DNA from: Nostoc spongiaeforme FACHB-130
Lineage (GTDB): Bacteria; Cyanobacteriota; Cyanobacteriia; Cyanobacteriales; Nostocaceae
DNA length: 64,000 bases
Direction of reading: 5' to 3'
Assembly: GCF_014698475.1 (NCBI RefSeq)
Contig: NZ_JACJTB010000001.1
Location: 248,001 to 312,000 of the forward strand
Below the pieces are notes generated by a model that saw only the letters and a program-made list of their open reading frames with translations, was not told the DNA's origin and did not search any database. This document shows positions 36,263-44,541 of this stretch, piece by piece. Each line of letters begins with the position of its first letter. Positions within the stretch are counted from its first letter, which is position 1. The position numbers and the translations under genes are program-made.

Positions 36263-37345
36263 CTAACTAGCAATTACAGGTGCGGCCAGTGCTATTGGTT
36301 GAGGTTCACCAGATGCTAAGTCTAGAGGGAAATTGTGAGCATTGCGCTCGTGCATGACTTCAATACCAAGGTTAGCTCTATTCAGGAGGTCTGCCCAAGT
36401 GTTAATTGTGCGTCCTTGGTGATCCAAAATCGAGTTATTAAAGTTAAAACCATTCAAGTTAAATGACATTGTGCTGATGCCTAAAGCTGCAAACCAAATG
36501 CCAATTACTGGCCAAGCCGCTAAAAAGAAGTGTAAGGAACGAGAATTATTAAAGCTGGCGTATTGGAAGATTAAGCGCCCAAAGTAACCGTGTGCAGCTA
36601 CGATGTTGTAAGTTTCGCCTTCTTGACCAAATTTATAACCAATGTTGGCTGATTCTGCTTCAGATGTTTCCCGCACCAATGTGGAAGTTACTAAAGAACC
36701 GTGCATTGCAGAGAACAAAGCGCCACCAAATACGCCTGCAACACCAATCATGTGAAATGGGTGCATCAGAATGTTGTGTTCTGGTGAAAACACAATCATG
36801 AAGTTAAAAGTTCCCGAAATCCCTAGCATCATGCCATCAGAAAAACTACCCTGTCCAATGGGATAAATCAACAATAAGGCGGTTGCTGCTGCTACGGGAG
36901 CTGAAAAAGCTACAGGAATCCAAGGGCGCATTCCTAGGCGATAACTCAATTCCCACTGCCTACCCATATAGGCATAGATAGCTAGTAAGAAGTGCAGCAC
37001 AATCATCTGATAAGGGCCGCCGTTATACAGCCATTCATCTAGAGAAGCCGCTTCCCAAATGGGGTATAAGTGCAGGCCAATAGCGGCTGAAGTAGGAACT
37101 ACAGTAGCAGTAATAATGTTATTGCCATACAACAGTGAACCCGATACAGGTTCTCGGATACCATCGACATCAACTGGTGGTGCGGCGATAAATGCCAAGA
37201 TAAAAACGATCGCAGCAGTTAAAGCTGTAGGAATCAAAATGACTCCAAACCAACCAACATACATTCGATTTTCAGTACTGGTGATCCAGTTAGCAAATTT
37301 TTCCCATAAGTTGGCGCTACCGCGCTGATTTATAAGCGTTGTCAT
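36263..37345 (-). CDS. psbA: Photosystem II D1 protein, low-oxygen D1' isoform
   Basis: 360 aa from ATG 37345 (a longer frame adds 13 non-D1 residues). It is full length with all ligands in place: Tyr161, Asp170, Glu189, His190, His198, His215, His272, His332, Glu333, Asp342 and Ala344. It carries Ala80, Leu158 and an Ala at the usual Thr286, the three substitutions that define the D1' form induced in low oxygen, and Pro144 as in Thermosynechococcus PsbA2. Positions 187-188 are Ser-Pro where Gln-Ala is usual, next to the Mn-cluster ligand Glu189. It sits after arsR on the same strand, separated by a terminator and an operator-like inverted repeat, so it likely has its own regulated promoter. 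Confidence 0.96.
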   Translation of the reverse strand: MTTLINQRGSANLWEKFANWITSTENRMYVGWFGVILIPTALTAAIVFILAFIAAPPVDVDGIREPVSGSLLYGNNIITATVVPTSAAIGLHLYPIWEAASLDEWLYNGGPYQMIVLHFLLAIYAYMGRQWELSYRLGMRPWIPVAFSAPVAAATALLLIYPIGQGSFSDGMMLGISGTFNFMIVFSPEHNILMHPFHMIGVAGVFGGALFSAMHGSLVTSTLVRETSEAESANIGYKFGQEGETYNIVAAHGYFGRLIFQYASFNNSRSLHFFLAAWPVIGIWFAALGISTMSFNLNGFNFNNSILDHQGRTINTWADLLNRANLGIEVMHERNAHNFPLDLASGEPQPIALAAPVIAS

Positions 37346-37402
37346 TGTTCTATAGATGTGAATGGAATGGTGCAAAATTAACAAGGCTCGCTTGTTATTT
37401 AT

Positions 37403-37430
37403 TTACTATATAACCTACTGGTAATATAGT
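37403..37430 (-). promoter_or_regulatory. Operator-like inverted repeat in the psbA promoter
   Basis: ACTATAT (37405-37411) and ATATAGT (37424-37430) form an inverted pair. They are the same half-sites that join into TACTATATAGTA upstream of arsR and the persulfide dioxygenase. It lies 58-85 bp before the psbA ATG. Binding by the ArsR protein is inferred. Confidence 0.5.
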
Positions 37431-37435
37431 CAACT

Positions 37436-37467
37436 AAAAATAAACGCAGTTTAGTCACTAAACTGCG
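37436..37467 (-). terminator. Intrinsic terminator after arsR
   Basis: On the minus strand CGCAGTTTA and TAAACTGCG form a 9-bp stem with a 5-nt loop, followed by a T-rich tract (TTTATTTTT). It is 32 bp past the arsR stop and separates arsR from psbA. Confidence 0.75.
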
Positions 37468-37498
37468 CGGTATCAATGTTATGGAAAAGTGCTTGCTA

Positions 37499-37849
37499 TC
37501 AACGGCTGCGTAATGCTTCTAGTTGTTTTAACTGCGCCGTTTGTTGTTCTAAACGAATCGAGAGGCGATCGCACACCAGTTCGCAGATTTCAAAAATTAA
37601 AGGGTCAACAATCTCATAGTAAATACTGACTCCTTGTGGTTGACGATGAACAATACCTGCTTGTGCCAAAATTTTTAAATGTTTAGACACATTGGCTTGT
37701 CCGAGTCCGGTAGCTTCGATAATTTCTGAGACGTTTTTGCTACCTGATTTTAAACTGCACAAAACTTGGAGCCTGCTAGTTTCGGACAGTACTTTAAAAT
37801 AGTCTGCAATTGGCCCAAGAGCAGCAGGTGAATTTTCTAACATACTCAT
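37499..37849 (-). CDS. ArsR-family repressor, BigR/SqrR-like
   Basis: 116 aa. The winged helix-turn-helix is clear: SETSRLQVLCSLKSG, VSEIIEATGLGQANVSKHLKIL and the wing GIVHRQPQGVSIYYEI. Cysteines occur in LQVLCSL and in the C-terminal helix ICELVC. BigR and SqrR use a pair of cysteines in these two places to sense persulfide; no metal-binding CxC typical of arsenic sensors is seen. It is the last gene of the dioxygenase-rhodanese-permease run and has a palindrome right in front. I infer that it represses this sulfur operon, itself and possibly psbA. Confidence 0.85.
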   Translation of the reverse strand: MSMLENSPAALGPIADYFKVLSETSRLQVLCSLKSGSKNVSEIIEATGLGQANVSKHLKILAQAGIVHRQPQGVSIYYEIVDPLIFEICELVCDRLSIRLEQQTAQLKQLEALRSR

Positions 37850-37865
37850 GACTAAATATATCTAT

Positions 37866-37887
37866 TTACTATATTACTATATAGTAT
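37866..37887 (-). promoter_or_regulatory. ArsR operator candidate in front of arsR
   Basis: The perfect palindrome TACTATATAGTA (37875-37886) is preceded by a further TTACTATAT half-site. It overlaps the last codons of the permease gene and lies 17-38 bp before the arsR ATG, a usual place for autoregulation. Confidence 0.6.
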
Positions 37888-38749
37888 TGGTATTATGATT
37901 CTTGTTCGCAGAAATATAAAGTCGATCACGAATGTTAGGCGTGTATTCTGATACTTTGCTGGATTGAAAAGAATGGCGATTTTGGAACAGTACTAAAGCT
38001 GCAACTGCTAGTAAAAAATAGCCGAAGCTTTTTTGCAGTCTATGAGCAGGAACAAATTCTGCTAAATATGCACCAACAATTGTTCCAGCACTAGCAGCCA
38101 CAATAAAAGATAACATCAACTGCCAATTGAAAGAAATATGTCCCCAATAGCTCAAAAAGCCAGCCATTGAATTAAACACAATAATCAAGAGTGATGTACC
38201 AATTGCTTTTTTCATCGGTACTTTTCCCAAAAGCACTAAAGCCGGAACAATTGCAAATCCACCACCAACACCAATCAAGCCAGTGAGTATTCCCACACCT
38301 AATCCTTCAGTCATTAACCACAACCAGCAATATTGACAGACTGGTGGAGGATACAAAGCTAACTGATCATCTGGAGTGGTTTTTTGAGAACTACGGCGAA
38401 TCATGAATACTGCTGCCAATAACATCATGATGGCAAACAGCAACATTTGGAAAGTTTCGGTAACAAAGGGTAGCAAGGCTACTTTTGCCCCGATAAATGC
38501 TCCCAACATGGTGGCGGAACCGAAAATCAATGCTGTTTTCAACTGAATGTTTTTGGCTCGCCAGTGAGGAATTATACCCAACAAACTCACAGTCCCAACG
38601 ATCGCCAAAGTCATAGCGATCGCAGATTTTGTGGGTATACCCATAACATAAACTAAAACTGGTAACGCCAACACCGAACCACCGCCACCAATCAAACCTA
38701 AACTCAACCCAATACAAGCAGCTAGTATATGTCCAATTATCCAGGTCAT
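37877..38749 (-). CDS. TauE/SafE family sulfite/sulfur-compound permease
   Basis: 290 aa with about eight hydrophobic helices. GLIGGGGSVLALPVLVYVMGIP and the internal repeat GLIGVGGGFAIVPALVLLG are the paired motifs of TauE/SafE permeases. Such proteins move sulfite, thiosulfate or organosulfonates across the inner membrane and are common in BigR-type operons, where they export sulfite formed from persulfide. The start overlaps the rhodanese stop by 4 bp, so the two are translationally coupled. Confidence 0.9.
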   Translation of the reverse strand: MTWIIGHILAACIGLSLGLIGGGGSVLALPVLVYVMGIPTKSAIAMTLAIVGTVSLLGIIPHWRAKNIQLKTALIFGSATMLGAFIGAKVALLPFVTETFQMLLFAIMMLLAAVFMIRRSSQKTTPDDQLALYPPPVCQYCWLWLMTEGLGVGILTGLIGVGGGFAIVPALVLLGKVPMKKAIGTSLLIIVFNSMAGFLSYWGHISFNWQLMLSFIVAASAGTIVGAYLAEFVPAHRLQKSFGYFLLAVAALVLFQNRHSFQSSKVSEYTPNIRDRLYISANKNHNTNTI

Positions 38750-39291
38750 ACGCTGCTCCGTTGATTATAAGGCAGTTTTGCTAGTAGCATTCCTAACGCG
38801 CAGGTATCTGTAATTCCCGCAAACATCAATCCGGCTCCGACAAAGCCACTCAGAATCAAGAACCAAGGAGAAACAAAAGCACCCAGCAATGTGCCTGTAA
38901 CCACCAACGAACCTGCAACAATTTGCACTTGCCGCATTAAACTAATTGGGGCATTTTGGTTAATTTTGGTGGGATAACCTGCGGCTTTCCAAGCTGTCAT
39001 CCCGCCGTTGAGATGGGTGACTTCTGTAAATCCCGCATCAAATAGTTTTTGCGCCGCCATTGTTGAACGATTTCCAGAACGACAGTAAAGAACTACTTGG
39101 GTGTCTTGGGTTTGCGGAACTTTGAGCGGATCAAATTTGGACAAGGACATTAGTGTTGCATTGGGAATATGTTCTCCGGCATATTCAGATGGTTCACGTA
39201 CATCTATCAGGGTGACAGTTTGTTGTTTGAGTAATTGTTGGAGTGTTTGAGCATCAATGGTTTGTAATTTGTGTGTCTGAGAAGTGGTCAT
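38746..39291 (-). CDS. Rhodanese domain with membrane anchor (DUF2892-like)
   Basis: 181 aa. The rhodanese domain (about 10-110) has LIDVREPSEYAGEHIPNA and the active loop CRSGNRS with Cys70. The C-terminal part (about 120-175) has two hydrophobic helices and a TDTCALGMLLAKLPYN tail as in DUF2892 proteins. Rhodaneses carry sulfane sulfur as a Cys persulfide. With the dioxygenase upstream and the permease downstream it would pass persulfide sulfur along a membrane-side route. Confidence 0.92.
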   Translation of the reverse strand: MTTSQTHKLQTIDAQTLQQLLKQQTVTLIDVREPSEYAGEHIPNATLMSLSKFDPLKVPQTQDTQVVLYCRSGNRSTMAAQKLFDAGFTEVTHLNGGMTAWKAAGYPTKINQNAPISLMRQVQIVAGSLVVTGTLLGAFVSPWFLILSGFVGAGLMFAGITDTCALGMLLAKLPYNQRSSV

Positions 39292-39485
39292 TACTGTTTA
39301 CCTTTGAGGAATATTTTTAAACGCAGAGATATGGTGAAATCTGGAAATTTTTTGTCTCACGCAAAGGCGCAGAGGCAAGGCAGTGCGTTGGGCGGGTTCC
39401 CCGACTTGAAGCATCTGCCGCGTAGAGAAAAGCACGCAGAAATTCTGTGAATGGGATTTACATAGAAGTAGATTACAAAAATTTC

Positions 39486-39525
39486 TTCCCCCTACTCCCT
39501 ACTCCCCATTCCCTACTCCCCTTAT
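39486..39525. repeat. Degenerate CCCTACTC repeats
   Basis: Several copies of the 8-9 nt unit CCCTACTCC in a 40-bp stretch between the rhodanese and dioxygenase genes, another short tandem repeat of the cyanobacterial type. Confidence 0.6.
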
Positions 39526-39528
39526 TAA

Positions 39529-40221
39529 TTACGCCGCCACGTTACCGCAGCGTTGGTTGGCGGGTACGGCTTCCATGATTTTTTTCGGGTTGGGTAAATT
39601 TAGGTTTGCCATTAATTGGATAAATTCTTCGCGGTTACGTCCAGTAAACCGAGGGTTTAATTGTTTTTCTTCGCCAATGGTGGAAACTGTATGACCACGA
39701 TAGTCATGACCAGGATAAACTAAGGTTTCGTCGGGCAATGTGAATAATTTTTGAGTGACAGCATCGTACATCATTCCGGCGTTGCCACTCTGAAAGTCTG
39801 TCCGTCCACAACCACGAATAAATAGTGAGTCTCCAGTGAGTAGGTGAGTACCATTCACAAAATAGGCATTATGGCTATCAGTATGGCCGAGGGTGGCGAT
39901 CGCTTCTACTTTGACGCTGCCTAATTCTATAACTTCGCCATCTTTCATAAATCTATCAGCACATCCGGCTTGGGCATTTTCTGGCACAATTCCCAAACAA
40001 CCTGTTATTTCCCGCAGTTTTGCTGTGCCAGTAATATGATCGGCGTGGATGTGGGTTTCTAAACAATATTTGAGCGTTAATCCTAATTCTTGCAGCAATT
40101 GGCGATCGCGCTCCACTTGTTCTAACACCGGATCAACCAAAATCGCCGTTTTTGTCTCTAAATCAGCAATCAAATAAGTATATGTACTTGTTTCTACGTC
40201 AAATAGTTGGCGGAATAACAT
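39529..40221 (-). CDS. ETHE1-like persulfide dioxygenase (metallo-beta-lactamase fold)
   Basis: 230 aa. The HIHADH motif, the next His in LGHTDSH, Asp in LTGDSLF and His in YPGHDYRG supply the metal site. ETHE1-type enzymes have a single Fe(II) and oxidise glutathione persulfide to sulfite; the RGCGRTDFQSGN region fits this subfamily rather than glyoxalase II. It is the first gene of the run dioxygenase, rhodanese, permease, arsR, which matches BigR-type sulfide detoxification operons. A palindromic operator lies 33 bp upstream. Confidence 0.9.
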   Translation of the reverse strand: MLFRQLFDVETSTYTYLIADLETKTAILVDPVLEQVERDRQLLQELGLTLKYCLETHIHADHITGTAKLREITGCLGIVPENAQAGCADRFMKDGEVIELGSVKVEAIATLGHTDSHNAYFVNGTHLLTGDSLFIRGCGRTDFQSGNAGMMYDAVTQKLFTLPDETLVYPGHDYRGHTVSTIGEEKQLNPRFTGRNREEFIQLMANLNLPNPKKIMEAVPANQRCGNVAA

Positions 40222-40253
40222 TATGCCTAAACCTCAATAATTTATTTATTCAT

Positions 40254-40275
40254 AATATTACTATATAGTAATATT
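40254..40275 (-). promoter_or_regulatory. Perfect 22-bp palindrome, operator of the sulfur operon
   Basis: The 22 bases are a perfect palindrome with the core TACTATATAGTA, identical to the core in front of arsR. It sits 33-54 bp before the dioxygenase start, where it would cover the promoter. ArsR-family proteins bind such A/T-rich dyads. Confidence 0.7.
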
Positions 40276-40308
40276 GCTTGAGGTGTCTAGTATATTGATA
40301 AATATCAC

Positions 40309-42483
40309 TTAAAATGCTTGTAATTCAAGAATGGCGGTGATTAACTGTTCTGGTTCGACTGGTTTAGAAATGTGGCGGTGGAAGCCAGCATGAATGGCTT
40401 GTTGAGCGTTGAGTTCTCCAGCATAAGCAGAAAGAGCGATCGCTTTAATATTTCCCCCCTGGTCTGGCGGTAAACTTCGCACTTGCTTGATTAACATATA
40501 GCCATCGACTTGGGGCATTCCGATATCACTTAACAAGATATCTGGTTGGAAATACTTCAGGGTTTGCAAGGCTTGTGTTGCAGAATTCGCCATTGCAACT
40601 TCTGCACCTTCCTGTTCCAGAACAAACGCCACAAACTCACAGTTATCAGCATCATCATCGACAACTAAAAGCTTGATGTCATTTAAGCTTAAGGCTGACT
40701 CTGGCTGCTGACTGGGTGGATGTAATTGCTGGTAAGTAGGGATGAGTGGTAGTTTTAGCGTAAAAGTTGCCCCTCGTCCTTCTCCGAAACTCTGAGCCTG
40801 AACTGTGCCACCATGTAACTCAACTAAATAATGCACAATGGCTAGTCCTAAACCTAAACCGCCAAACTTTCTGGTTGTTGCGCTATCAGCTTGACGGAAG
40901 TAATCAAACACATAAGGTAAAAATTCGGGAGAAATACCTTTGCCATTATCACTGACTGTAATTTGAGCAAATGATTCTAAGCGTTCTAGACGAATTTCTA
41001 CCCGACCGCCTGACGAAGTAAACTTGAGGGCATTGGAGAGTAGATTCCACACAATTTGTTGTAAACGGTTAAAATCTCCAGCTACTTGCCCCACATTTGA
41101 TGCCAAAATTGTCCGTACGGTAATTGACTTTGCTTGGGCTGCTAGTTGAACTATTTCGATTGCACCTTTAATTACTGTGGTCAAATCTACAGAAGCGACA
41201 CTCAGACTGAGTTTGCCTTGTAAAATTTGAGAGATATCTAATAAATCTTCAATTAATTGGGCTTGGAGTTTGGCATTACGTTCAATAGTTTTAAGGGCTT
41301 CGGTGGTTTTTGCTGAGTCTAGATGTTGGGATTGTAGTAACCGCGACCAGCCAAGAATCGGATTGAGGGGTGTACGTAACTCATGAGATAGAACAGCCAA
41401 AAATTCATCTTTAATGCGGTTGGCGGTTTCTGCTTGTTCTCTAGCGGCTTGTTCTTGTTGCAGCAGCAGAATACGTTGTTGTTCTAGTTGTTTTTGGTCT
41501 TCAATATCTGTAGCTGTTCCAAACCATTTAATTACTTGACCCTGGTCATTCTTTAACGGGATTGCTTGATGTAAATGCCATCGATATGTCCCATCGGCTC
41601 GGCGCATTCTGCCTTCTGCTTGATAGTAACTGCCATTTTGTTGAGCAATTACCCAATTTTCAGTTAGTCTAGGTGCATCATCAGGATGAACCACTGCTTG
41701 CCAGCCTTCGGTGTTTGCTTGTGACAGTGTAAACCCAGTAAAATTACACCAACGTTGATTGACATCAATCAGTACGCCGTTTGCATCGGCTGTCCAAACT
41801 AATTGGGGGATAGATTCGGCTAAATATCGATAGCGTTCTTCACTGTCCAACAAGGCTGCTTCCGAGAATTTGCGTTCTGTAATATCCAAAGCAATTCCCG
41901 TCATCCGAATAGGCTGATGATTGTCATCGTAAAAAGTTTTGCCAATGGCGGTTAGCCATCGCTTTCCTTTGTTGGGATGAAAGATGCGAAATTCTACATT
42001 TAGGTCAGTGCGGTTTTCTAGAGCTTGACGGGCTGCTTGATCAGTGCGATCGCGGTCTGGTTCAATGATCGATGAAATCCAGTTTTCATAAGAAGCTGGT
42101 GTCAAGGTGGGATCAAGACCATAAAGTTGATAATATTCTGCCGACCAGGTAACTTGATTAGTGGTAATTTCCCAGTCCCACACACCAGCATTAGCAGCTT
42201 GTTGAGCAATTCTCAGTCGCTCTTCACTTTGATGGAGTGTTTTTTCAGTTTGTTGGCAGTAAGCCTTGCTGGGATGGTTTTCATCTGTGAACTGTACAGT
42301 TTGTTGTTCTGGCTGAATCAAACTACGAGCAAACTGTTCAATCACCTCCGAGCGCGAAGTTCCTTGCTTTTTTGCATGTTCATCTAATAATTGCCATGCT
42401 GTGGCGGTTAGCGTCACACTAAATCGCTGTTTAGTTTCACCATCACAATTATTCACAAATTTACCTGCGCTATTCCGCTTCAT
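40309..42483 (-). CDS. Hybrid sensor histidine kinase with N-terminal RHH-like segment
   Basis: 724 aa. The first 60 residues (RFSVTLTATAWQLLDEHAKK, then SRSEVIEQFARSL) look like a ribbon-helix-helix DNA-binding fold. Two PAS/PAC units follow (about 85-210 and 215-335), then a HisKA domain with LSHELRTPLNP, a HATPase with GLGLGLAIV, and a C-terminal receiver with the phospho-acceptor Asp in LLSDIGMP. No membrane helices are seen, so it is cytosolic. It is upstream of the persulfide dioxygenase on the same strand but the 87-bp gap has an operator. The input signal is unknown. Confidence 0.9.
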   Translation of the reverse strand: MKRNSAGKFVNNCDGETKQRFSVTLTATAWQLLDEHAKKQGTSRSEVIEQFARSLIQPEQQTVQFTDENHPSKAYCQQTEKTLHQSEERLRIAQQAANAGVWDWEITTNQVTWSAEYYQLYGLDPTLTPASYENWISSIIEPDRDRTDQAARQALENRTDLNVEFRIFHPNKGKRWLTAIGKTFYDDNHQPIRMTGIALDITERKFSEAALLDSEERYRYLAESIPQLVWTADANGVLIDVNQRWCNFTGFTLSQANTEGWQAVVHPDDAPRLTENWVIAQQNGSYYQAEGRMRRADGTYRWHLHQAIPLKNDQGQVIKWFGTATDIEDQKQLEQQRILLLQQEQAAREQAETANRIKDEFLAVLSHELRTPLNPILGWSRLLQSQHLDSAKTTEALKTIERNAKLQAQLIEDLLDISQILQGKLSLSVASVDLTTVIKGAIEIVQLAAQAKSITVRTILASNVGQVAGDFNRLQQIVWNLLSNALKFTSSGGRVEIRLERLESFAQITVSDNGKGISPEFLPYVFDYFRQADSATTRKFGGLGLGLAIVHYLVELHGGTVQAQSFGEGRGATFTLKLPLIPTYQQLHPPSQQPESALSLNDIKLLVVDDDADNCEFVAFVLEQEGAEVAMANSATQALQTLKYFQPDILLSDIGMPQVDGYMLIKQVRSLPPDQGGNIKAIALSAYAGELNAQQAIHAGFHRHISKPVEPEQLITAILELQAF

Positions 42484-42493
42484 AAGGCTCTGT

Positions 42494-42524
42494 CCGTATA
42501 TAGATTAGCCATATACATATACGG
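42494..42524 (-). promoter_or_regulatory. Inverted repeat upstream of the hybrid kinase
   Basis: CCGTATAT (42494-42501) and ATATACGG (42517-42524) are perfect inverted copies separated by 15 nt, starting 11 bp before the kinase ATG. It could be an operator for the kinase's own RHH-like segment; this is a guess from position. Confidence 0.4.
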
Positions 42525-42729
42525 TTATTCCTATTCAAGCCTAATTTTTCTGCATCACAATCTCTCTCAAGGAAGATGATTTTGTATTTAATACTGCTCA
42601 GTTGATATTTAAGATAAGCTAATCATCATTTAAATTGCACCATGTTTATGGGAACAAAACCTCTCCCATGCCCCCTGCACCCTGCTCCCCTGCGGCCTCA
42701 ATGTGCTTTCTTAGATGCTTAACAGCTTA

Positions 42730-43452
42730 TCATCTGTTTGGGTGTAGATATTGGTCAAAGAATTTCATTAATTCATACCAAGCATCTTCGGCTGCGGGTT
42801 GATTATAATCTGAGCGTTCGTCACAGAAGAAACCATGCCCTGCGTAGGGATAAACCTTTAAGATGTAGTCTTTGCCCAATTCTTGAAATCGAGTGTTGAT
42901 TTGCTGGATGCGATCGCTTGAAATAAAAGAATCTCGACCACCAAAAAATAAATAGACAGGTATAGTAATATCTTGCACTGCCTCAATCCATTCATCTAAA
43001 ACCATACCGTAAAAAGGAGCTGCTGCTGTAATTTGCTTTGACAACTTGCAAGCGGTAAAAAAAGTCAATCCACCTCCCAAACAAAATCCAGTGACTCCAA
43101 TTCGATTTGCATCAACATTTGGGAGAGACTTCAAATACATCAATGCAGCTAGAATGTCATTTTCCATTGCCTGGCCAAAATCTAACCGTCCCATCATAGC
43201 CATCGCCTGCTCTACCTGGTCATAACCAAATTTGTTATTAGGTAACTCACGGTAGTATAAATCTGGTACTAATACTTCATACCCTTGATTGGCAATTCGG
43301 ACAGCGACATCTTGAATGTGTGGGGTGACTCCAAACGCCTCCATCAACAGCAAAATAGCGGGTTTATTTCCGGGTTGAGTTGGTGTGATTAACACAGCAG
43401 GCATTTGCCCAGCTGGCATAGAAATTAGCACTTCAGTTTTTGTAATTCTCAT
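42730..43452 (-). CDS. Dienelactone hydrolase family protein
   Basis: 240 aa. The nucleophile elbow is GFCLGG with Cys124, the hallmark of dienelactone hydrolases, and the late His is in YAGHGFF. FFGGRDSFI precedes it with the probable acid residue. The family opens cyclic lactones or acts on other esters; substrate not predictable. It stands alone between the kinase and the AraC gene. Confidence 0.88.
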   Translation of the reverse strand: MRITKTEVLISMPAGQMPAVLITPTQPGNKPAILLLMEAFGVTPHIQDVAVRIANQGYEVLVPDLYYRELPNNKFGYDQVEQAMAMMGRLDFGQAMENDILAALMYLKSLPNVDANRIGVTGFCLGGGLTFFTACKLSKQITAAAPFYGMVLDEWIEAVQDITIPVYLFFGGRDSFISSDRIQQINTRFQELGKDYILKVYPYAGHGFFCDERSDYNQPAAEDAWYELMKFFDQYLHPNR

Positions 43453-43544
43453 CTTCTTTTTTCACTAGAATCTACTGACAGCTTAAGAATTCAGCCATTC
43501 AAACTTATAGAAAAAAGTTGCGAGATTTTAGTAGAATCTTGTGG

Positions 43545-44447
43545 TTAATCTTGCAATAGTTGTTTGGGTGTGACACCAAATCTGCGTTTGAAACACCTCG
43601 TCAAATGGCTCTGGTCAGAAAAACCCGTTTGGACTGCAATCTCTGCAATACTCATTGCGCTGTTTTGTAATAGATACTTGGCTTGTTCAAGACGACATTG
43701 CAGAATGTATTGGTGGGGTGTAATACCCATAGATTGCTTAAAAAGCCTCAGAAAATAATAAGGGCTGAGTTGGATGATGGTACTTAATTCAATGAGTTTC
43801 AAATCCTGATGAAGATGCTCATGAATATAGTGTGTTACTTGTCGTAAGGCTGATTGAGATAAACCTTGCGAATAAGTAGAGAGCTTAGGCTTGGTAACAC
43901 AGTAGTTGCGTAATAGATGAATTGCTAATGTTGTTTGCAGACTATCAATCAGCAAATCACCACCAAATTGACTTAATTCTACTTCCTGCTTTAAGGTGGT
44001 AAAAATGCCTTGAATTAAGACATCAGACTGACTCATACACTGAGGGATAAGTTCGATGTGATCTGGTGCTACTAAATCTTGACCAATTTGCTTGAGTAGA
44101 ATAGGCTCAATTGCCAAAACCATAAATTCAACTGAGGTATTCCAGTTACAACGGTGGGGAATTTGGGCAGGAATGATTGCACAATCTCCCTGTTTGCGTG
44201 TTTCATGGTAAAGTCTTCCGTCTAACCACCGTTCTCCTGTAGAGCATAAAGGTAAATTGGTAGAAGTGGGTGCATAAGCAATCACATGGGCTGTGTGTTG
44301 ATGTTCAGCAATTTCAAATTTAGGTTGTTGAAAAACCTCCAGATGTAAATTCCGCCAACCTGCACTTGATAACACCGAAGGTTGGGGCAGAAGCGAATCT
44401 GCTGCATTCGGTTGACGGTAATCTAGTTTGATGGCTTTTTCCAACAT
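43545..44447 (-). CDS. AraC-family transcriptional regulator
   Basis: 300 aa from ATG 44447; a longer frame starts with GTG at 44501. The N-terminal half is a cupin-like sensing domain (EHQHTAHVIAY, CAIIPAQIPHRC). The C-terminal 100 residues have two helix-turn-helix units: LIELSTIIQLSPYYFLRLFK and AEIAVQTGFSDQSHLTRCFK, then GVTPKQ. It is 95 bp downstream of the TolC-like gene on the same strand, so it may regulate the efflux genes. Confidence 0.9.
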   Translation of the reverse strand: MLEKAIKLDYRQPNAADSLLPQPSVLSSAGWRNLHLEVFQQPKFEIAEHQHTAHVIAYAPTSTNLPLCSTGERWLDGRLYHETRKQGDCAIIPAQIPHRCNWNTSVEFMVLAIEPILLKQIGQDLVAPDHIELIPQCMSQSDVLIQGIFTTLKQEVELSQFGGDLLIDSLQTTLAIHLLRNYCVTKPKLSTYSQGLSQSALRQVTHYIHEHLHQDLKLIELSTIIQLSPYYFLRLFKQSMGITPHQYILQCRLEQAKYLLQNSAMSIAEIAVQTGFSDQSHLTRCFKRRFGVTPKQLLQD

Positions 44448-44541
44448 TTTGCTTGATATGAGGAGCTTACCCGCAGCAGACAGGCTAGAAGCCCATCCCA
44501 CGAGAGTTTAATTTATGCACTACTTTAGTCTTGCCACACCA

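Noticed and set aside
36006-36266. Short open frames on both strands between the DUF2214 gene and psbA
   Set aside because: They are composed of the C-rich tandem repeat and give Trp/Glu/Val or Pro/Leu/His low-complexity peptides; no ribosome site.
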